Source of the DNA: Russula earlei
Taxonomy: Eukaryota > Basidiomycota > Agaricomycetes > Russulales > Russulaceae
Length of the DNA: 48,526 nt
Assembly: GCA_025769875.1 (NCBI GenBank)
Contig: JAGFNK010000400.1
Span: 1-48,526 of the forward strand
Direction: 5' to 3'
Every line of letters starts with the position of its first letter. The stretch's first letter is position 1. The translations under genes and the position numbers were made by a program. Under the pieces are notes generated by a model. That model worked only from the letters and a program-made list of their open reading frames with translations. It was not told the DNA's origin and did no database searches. Below are positions 43,317-48,526 of the stretch, piece after piece.

Positions 43317-43626
43317 GGGAGGTGATGATCAGGATCAGGAAAATAAAGTGTGGGGTGACACCGAAGTGAAGGTGAAAAGAAGGTACTGACAAAGGGCTTA
43401 CACATGTGCAATCACACACAAATATGCAAATACGCAAATATGCAAATCACAAGCGAATATGCAAATCACAAGCAAATAAAAACTCATATTAAAAAAAAAC
43501 CTATTAGTTTATCATATATGCGATGTCACTTATATCACACTGGTCACACCAGTCACTCCCGGAAAATCCCGAAATTCAAGTTCAAGTTCGAAGTTCAAGA
43601 ATTCTCGGTTGGTATCATGGGCCTAA

Positions 43627-44628
43627 GCCATCCTTCATTTTCAATTCCTTAAGTTGGTCCTGGGCCTTCTCACGTTCTGCATAGTCGGTGAACGCGTGGT
43701 GGAATTGCTGTCACATGGCCTCCCAGGCTGTGAGTCCTAGGGGGATATTGGTGGGGTTGTTTTGCACGTCTTCGAGCCATTGGTCCATGGCTTCAAGCCA
43801 TCCTTCGACTTTGGGTCCTTTCATTAGTGAGAGAAAATATGCACACTTTTTGATGGGATCCCTGGCAATCTTACTATCGTGGTTCATGGACATAAACCTG
43901 TTAAACGCGACTAAAAATGCATGTGTGCGCATGCAGTCGCTGTTGAAGAAGTCGGGGGGAATTCCCTCAAGTTTTCCGTTGTTGGTGCTGCGTGCATTGC
44001 GGTCACGGTCTACACGTGTGTCATAGTCGTCGGGGTCGGGGTCGGGGCTTGGGGGTCGTATTCCGCGGCCTCCCATTCTGGGGAATGAGGTGTGAGTGGG
44101 GGGTTGTGCCATTCTGGATGAAGCGGGTTGTGGCTGGGCAGGGTCGGGGTCGGCGGCGGTGACGAAAATGTTCGTCGTTGTTGTCGGCTCGAGCTCCATT
44201 GGAGCGTGGGTGGTTGGGGCTGGTCCTGGCGTTGGAGCGTGGCTAGGGGCTCTGGATCTAGGGAGAGGAGCTCCTGAGGCTGTCAGTGTGATGATATTGA
44301 TGCCTCGGAGTGGGCTTTGTTGAAGTCTGAAGGCTGGTCGAGCGACGCGCGTCGCTTCCCACGAGTCTCTGCGTCTCTCGATTTCAAACCAGAGGCCATA
44401 GAGATGACCGAGGGCTACCTTAGCACCCATCCAATTGGCATAGTAGCCAGTCCAAGGCACGCTGTCTTTCTGTATTGTGTAGAATTCGACGCCATTGTCG
44501 AACATGGTTATGCTGGGGACATTCTTTTCCTGATCAGGTAGCAGTTCAAAAGGGCACTTAAGGGCAGCCAGTCCTTCAATGGTTGGGACTTGGTACCCTT
44601 TGGTCTTCCAGTCTCGAGTTGTAGTCAT
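43627..44628 (-). pseudogene. gag: Ty3 Gag (5' part), truncated by the Harbinger element
   Basis: On the minus strand, an ATG at 44626-44628 opens a 305-codon frame with an N-terminal domain, a Pro/Ala/Ser linker, and a gag capsid domain (IPPDFFNSDCMRTHAFLVAF, KVEGWLEAMDQWLEDVQ) to TGA at 43711-43713. The frame then continues another 28 codons (AFTDYAEREKAQDQLKEL) until the Harbinger repeat at 43623. The TGA lies in AM-stop-QQF where Arg is plausible (CGA to TGA). It is distantly related to the gag at 981-2885. The start is convincing here, unlike in that element, about 75 bp after the LTR. Pol and the 3' LTR are missing from the window. Confidence 0.85.
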
Positions 44629-44689
44629 GTTGGAAGAAATCGATATATTCTCTAGTGAGCGTGTGGTTTGGGGTCAAAGGTTCGAGAGG

Positions 44690-44701
44690 TAAGCTTGTTC
44701 T
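44690..44701 (-). other. Predicted self-priming primer-binding site
   Basis: On the minus strand, AGAACAAGCTTA begins two bases after the LTR ends (44704). It is perfectly complementary over 12 nt to TAAGCTTGTTCT (44976 to 44965) in the LTR, which starts 33 bp after the TATA box. No TGG tRNA-type site is present. Confidence 0.8.
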
Positions 44702-44703
44702 AA

Positions 44704-45205
44704 TGTCACCGACTGGGGGTGGTGTTGCTGACAAATCGTTTCACACGCGAGACGTGCACACTGAGTCGAGCGAGATGTTGAGTTCTTGCAAGATTCGGGG
44801 ATCTCGGTGACAACACAGCGAAGGCTAGTGTGTACTGCGGAGAGGAATCGCAAAGGATATGTCTTCGCGTTTGAAGACTTAGAGAGATGAGGGACTTTCG
44901 AAGATGATTGCTTGATTTCCTGCAAGCCTACAGTCCAAAGCTAGAATCCAGTGATATTCACAAGAGAACAAGCTTAAGGCTTGTTCTCTCCTATGGACAA
45001 GTTTATATAGACAATACATCCTATATCAAATAGTAGACACAAGGTAACAGTGAGGCAACGGTGAGGCAATCGAGGGTGGAACACGCTGGAAGGTGATGGT
45101 ACATGCAAGGCTAAGTGAGTCATGAAGGCGCATGGGAAACATGAGGTCTGTCCGGGTAGGCTTGTCCGGTTGCCGGTCCAGTCCGAAGAGCCGGTATCTG
45201 TGACA
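44704..45205 (-). repeat. 5' LTR of the truncated Ty3 element (family F4)
   Basis: 502 bp, TGTCAC at its start (45205, minus strand) and GTGACA at its end. It is attached to gag. The solo LTR at 32947-35160 belongs to the same family. The 5 bp outside are TTGCT on the plus strand; the partner end is absent. Confidence 0.93.
44964..45009 (-). promoter_or_regulatory. TATA box and start-site palindrome of the F4 LTR
   Basis: TATATAA reads from 45009 to 45003 on the minus strand. A 25-bp inverted repeat with perfect 10-bp arms (GAGAACAAGC / GCTTGTTCTC) occupies 44964-44988, its centre about 33 bp after the TATA box. The downstream arm is the predicted 5' end of the RNA and self-primer. Confidence 0.75.
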
Positions 45206-45229
45206 TTGCTGGTCAAATGGTGGGCTATT

Positions 45230-45496
45230 TGTTGAAGATTGACGCAGTATGTGTGATTAGATAGCAGCAGATGATAAGATCACAGGCCAATCTATCAGAC
45301 AACAGTTGACACAAAACTGATATAAATAATGTACCTATCAGACAACAGCTACAACACATCATCAGTACTGTGAGATAAGATATCATAGTGTAAATACTCA
45401 CTTCAGTTTGGTTGACACAAAACTGAAGAGATCTACATACTTTGTGGCATTCTTAAGTACCTGAGACTGCCACTGGATGCAGTACAGTTAACAACC
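45230..45496 (-). repeat. Truncated tandem copy of the C2 copia LTR
   Basis: 267 bp, repeating the 3' part of the adjacent LTR (45497-45775) at high identity and ending in the same TTCAACA. The 5' part of the LTR is missing. Confidence 0.85.
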
Positions 45497-45976
45497 TGTT
45501 GAAAATAGACACAGTATGTGTGATTAGATAGCAGCAGATGATAAGATCGCAGGCAGATCTATCAGACAATAGTTCAGTTTGGTTGACACAAAACTGATAT
45601 AAATAATGTACCTATCAGACAATAGCTACAACGCGTTGTTAGTACTGTGAGATAAGATGTCATAGTGTAAATACTCACTTCAGTTTGGTTGACACAAAAC
45701 TGAAGTGATCTACGTACTTTGTGGCGTTCTTAAGTACCTGAGACTGCCACTAGATGCAGTACAGTTAACTACCATCACGGATCACTAAGTAAGTCCGAGG
45801 ATCAGTTGTAAGTAGCTACCGATTGTCCTAAATCACTCTATCAATGTAACTAACGCGTGCTGCAGCGTATGAGCTGAGCCGGTGATGCCCGGTCCGGGTG
45901 ATCCGACGCGTCAGCGCATCCGAGTTGTGATCACATCACAACACACCTGAGACTCTGGGCAGTGCAGATCTCAACA
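45497..45976 (-). repeat. 3' LTR of a copia element (family C2)
   Basis: 480 bp; on the minus strand TGTTGA at the start (45976) and TCAACA at the end. It follows the polypurine tract and the pol stop. It lacks the start-site palindrome seen in the F families. Confidence 0.85.
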
Positions 45977-45990
45977 TCCCCCTGTGATTA
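45977..45990 (-). other. Polypurine tract of the copia element
   Basis: On the minus strand AATCACAGGGGGA directly precedes the LTR start TGTTGAG. It primes plus-strand synthesis in LTR elements. Confidence 0.8.
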
Positions 45991-46009
45991 AGGCAGTCGG
46001 TAGATTAGA

Positions 46010-48119
46010 TCAATTAAGACCCAACCCATCGACGAAGGTCCGGAGCAGTGCATGAGTATGCGGCTTGGTGAGACCATCTGCAAGCATCTCTCCTGTGGGA
46101 GTACGGATAAGTATGATCAGTCCGTCCTCAATGTATTGGCGGATGGCGTGATGCTTGATAGGGATATGCTTCGACCGTCTTCCAGTGACTGGGTTGAGCG
46201 CGAGGTCAATGGTGCCTTTGTTATCACCATGAAGCGGAATCGGATCTGAGATCTGATAGCCAATCTCGGAGAAGAAGCTCCGATACCACGTGGCTTGATT
46301 AGCTGCGTCGGCTAAGGCCATATATTCGGCTTGAGTGGTACTTTGGGCAACAGTCTTCTGTTTGCGTGAGGTCCAGGAGATCGCAGCGCTGGAAAGTAGG
46401 AAGACATAGCCCGAGGTGGAACAGTAGTCATCTGCATTGTCTCCGAGGCTAGAGTCGGAGTACCCGTGTAATCTGGTATCACGTGCGCCATCATAACGCA
46501 GCTTTAGATCTGAAGTGCTGTTAAGATAAGATAGTACGTATTTGGCAAGGCGTAGATGATGCGATGAGGGATTGGATGAGTATTGGGCAAGTCGAGAGAC
46601 TGCAAATGATATATCTGGTCATGTCCCGATCTGCACATAGAGAAGGCTGCCAATGATGCGTTGAAAATGCTTTATTTCATCAGGCGTTGCCTCCCCGGAG
46701 TGCTTGACCAAGTGGACATCTGCCCCGGAGGGCAGTGGAGTGCGGACCGGATTGGAATCCGCCATCCCGAAGCGATTGACGATCTCCGAGATGTACCTAG
46801 ATTGATCAATGTCTAGCCACATAGCCGAGTGATCACGCGTGACACGAATCCCAAGATAGGAGTCGATCTCACCTAGATCAGTCATTTCATAGCGCGTGGA
46901 CAATGAATTCTTAATGTCTGCAATCAGTGGGAGTGAATCGCCTAAGATGGTGACATCATCAACATAGAGGATAATGATTATGGTTCCCCCCGCGTCTTGG
47001 CGATAATAAACCCCAGCATCTGAGTGCGTGCACGTGAAGCCGAGCCCAGTGAGAACTCCATGAAACTGTGAGTTCCATGCGCGCGAGGCTTGTTTGAGGC
47101 CATAGAGAGCCTTCTTTAACCGACAGACTTTGTCTTTTTGTTCCGGAGTGATGAAACCTTGTGGTTGCTCCATGTAGATCTCTTCCTCCAGTGTGCCATT
47201 AAGGAACGCTGACTTGACGTCCATTTGATGGATCTCCCAATCCTCTAGCGCGGCCAACGCTAGGAGCAGTCTCAAAGACTCAAATCTGGCAACTGGTGAG
47301 AAAGTTTCATCATAATCAATCCCCTCCACTTGGGTGAACCCCTTTGCAACTAAACGCGCGCAAAATCTACCATCAGATTTGTGTGCAAACACCCATCGAG
47401 ATCGCACGGCCTTGCGGCCCGGCGGCAGATCTACAAGCTCCCAGGTACCATTCTTAGCGAGTGCATCAATTTCATATTGACACGTGGTTCTCCATTGATC
47501 GGCGGAGTCCGAGGACATCGCTTCCCGAAACATAGCCGGAGTGATCGCCTCTGCTGTCACTAATAGTGCCGTATGCAATAGGTGCCCCCCTGCATTTGTG
47601 TTAGAAGTGAGAAATCTAGGATTAGAACGCGGGTTAGGGCGAAGACGCCTAGGTGAGGGCGGACGCGGTGGACCAAAGGATGGTCCCGGCAATGCTGAGT
47701 GAGGCTGGCGCAAGCGGACTTGGCGCACAGGCTGAACGCGGCGTGGCGGAGTATGTGGAAAGGGCTGAGTGGGAGGGGTAAGGTAAAGTGAATTAGGTGT
47801 AGTGGGATCTAGTGGGGTTTCCGGAGGTGCAGGACTAAGTCCGCAGCCATCCGGTTCGTGTGGAAGTGGGGCAGTGAAAGAAACCGGTCCCGTGAAGACC
47901 AAGGGTTGTGCAGGAGGAGGAATGTCAGTAAGTTCTCCCCTAGCAGGCAGTATGCGCTCATTGAAAGTGACATCGCGCGATAAGAATAGCTTTCGGTTGG
48001 ATTGATTCCAGAGTCGGTAACCCTTAGATCCAGACTTGTACCCAACAAAAATCATCTTGACCGATCTCGGATCGAGCTTCTTTCGTTTGTTAGCAGGCGT
48101 GTGTACATATGCCTTACAT
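46010..48119 (-). pseudogene. pol: Copia pol: integrase end, RT and RNase H, one TGA
   Basis: The minus-strand frame from 48119 to the stop at 46010 begins in the integrase C-terminal region (KMIFVGYKSGSKGYRLW), passes a Pro-rich linker, and gives the complete copia reverse transcriptase: WVFAHKSDGRFCARLVAKGF, QMDVKSAFLNGTLEE, LYGLKQASRAWN, and the catalytic LYVDD (about 46960). RNase H follows (VAQSTTQAEYMALADAANQA; HIPIKHHAIRQYI; ADGLTKP). One TGA (46619-46621) interrupts at the conserved RPDISF motif, where Arg is expected (CGA to TGA). Otherwise the frame is clean for about 700 codons, so this is the best-preserved pol in the window. A solo or partial LTR (48121 on) cuts it in the integrase. 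Confidence 0.93.
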
Positions 48120-48120
48120 C

Positions 48121-48526
48121 TGTCAAGACTCACTGTTGAACTATCCAGTTCAAGAGCGAGGGATAAGCACAAAGACGAGTCGATAGACGTCCAAGACTGC
48201 GTGGGCAAGAAGTAGAGTCCAGAGTAGTAACAGATACCAGAGAGGTATTGTTACTGTGAGAGTCGAGCAATCACGCAGGGAAGAGGCCAGGGTAGTCACA
48301 AGGGGATGGTCCTTAAAGGAGTATCCCAGGGATGGAGAGTGCCATAAACAAATGGACAGTCTGAGGACTGTCCGCTACTTTATTGAGCGCTTATATACTA
48401 CAAGAGAACTGCTAAATAGGGAACAAGTCATAACCTTGTTATCAAGCATCATAGAGTGATGAGTAAGAAGTCGGAGGACGCTTACTGAGCATGCTCAGTC
48501 ATGCTCAGTAAGCTGCTGAGTAAAAA
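48121..48526 (-). repeat. LTR, family F2, copy D, running off the window
   Basis: Matches the first 400 bp of copy C (TGTCAAGACTCACTGTTG onward), so about 550 bp should follow beyond 48526. It breaks the copia integrase; the 5 bp before it are ACATC. Inverted repeat at 48354-48373. It keeps more CpGs than copies A-C, so it is probably young. Whether it is solo or part of a full element cannot be seen. Confidence 0.9.

Larger units (their letters stand above)
39696..43623 (-). mobile_element. PIF/Harbinger transposon, nearly complete
   Basis: Terminal inverted repeats of about 175 bp (39696-39870 and 43449-43623, tips GGCCCATGATACCAACC) are almost identical. TAA borders both ends (39693-39695, 43624-43626). 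It carries both standard genes on the minus strand, a Myb/SANT-like ORF2 (42071-43316) and a DDE transposase (40054-41870). A solo LTR (41176-41550) has inserted in the transposase. The flanks come from two different retroelements (see findings). Confidence 0.93.

Overview
This is eukaryotic DNA, most likely from a basidiomycete (mushroom-class) fungus. The signs are very short GT-AG introns (about 46-51 bp in the best-supported models), chromodomain-bearing Ty3 elements of fungal type, a pogo-like transposase, PIF/Harbinger, MULE, copia and LINE remnants, a decayed fungal vacuolar M20 carboxypeptidase, and a decayed Crinkler-header/P-loop gene of a kind I know from Agaricomycetes. No bacterial operon, phage, plasmid, CRISPR array, rRNA or tRNA was seen.

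Layout. 1-7547: a copia solo LTR, then one complete Ty3 chromovirus (697-7542, TSD TCCAT) with decayed gag, pol and a third ORF. 7548-13440: a pogo-like transposase remnant and another minus-strand reading frame, riddled with solo LTRs, a MITE, a 1.5-kb TTAA-flanked inverted-repeat element and a Harbinger MITE. 13590-20250: a CpG-rich island that looks like host DNA, holding two hypothetical genes (15362-15628 and 18776-19714) and a dead carboxypeptidase S gene. 20254-38412: old, CpG-poor transposon sequence: an inverted duplication whose outer copy keeps its CpGs and whose inner copy has none, a MULE remnant, a Crinkler-like P-loop pseudogene split by a copia element, a degenerate Harbinger element and up to three levels of nested solo LTRs. 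38517-48526: younger insertions: a LINE end hit by a copia element, a nearly intact Harbinger element with 175-bp terminal repeats, the 5' half of a second Ty3 element, and a copia pol with one stop, cut by an LTR that runs off the window.

How the parts relate. At least 20 LTRs from ten families are present, thirteen of them solo LTRs with recognisable 5-bp duplications; only one element is complete. LTR recombination and CpG decay dominate. Nearly all in-frame stops in the younger elements are TGA where the family has Arg, as expected from CGA to TGA change.

Most interesting signal. Both Ty3 elements carry, two bases after the LTR, an 11-12 nt sequence complementary to the predicted 5' end of their own RNA (about 33-35 bp after the TATA box), which is the Tf1/sushi self-priming layout. 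In one of them, and in solo LTRs of five further families, an inverted repeat is centred on that predicted start site; the copia LTRs I examined lack it. This predicts the class and primer-binding sequence of families known here only as solo LTRs.
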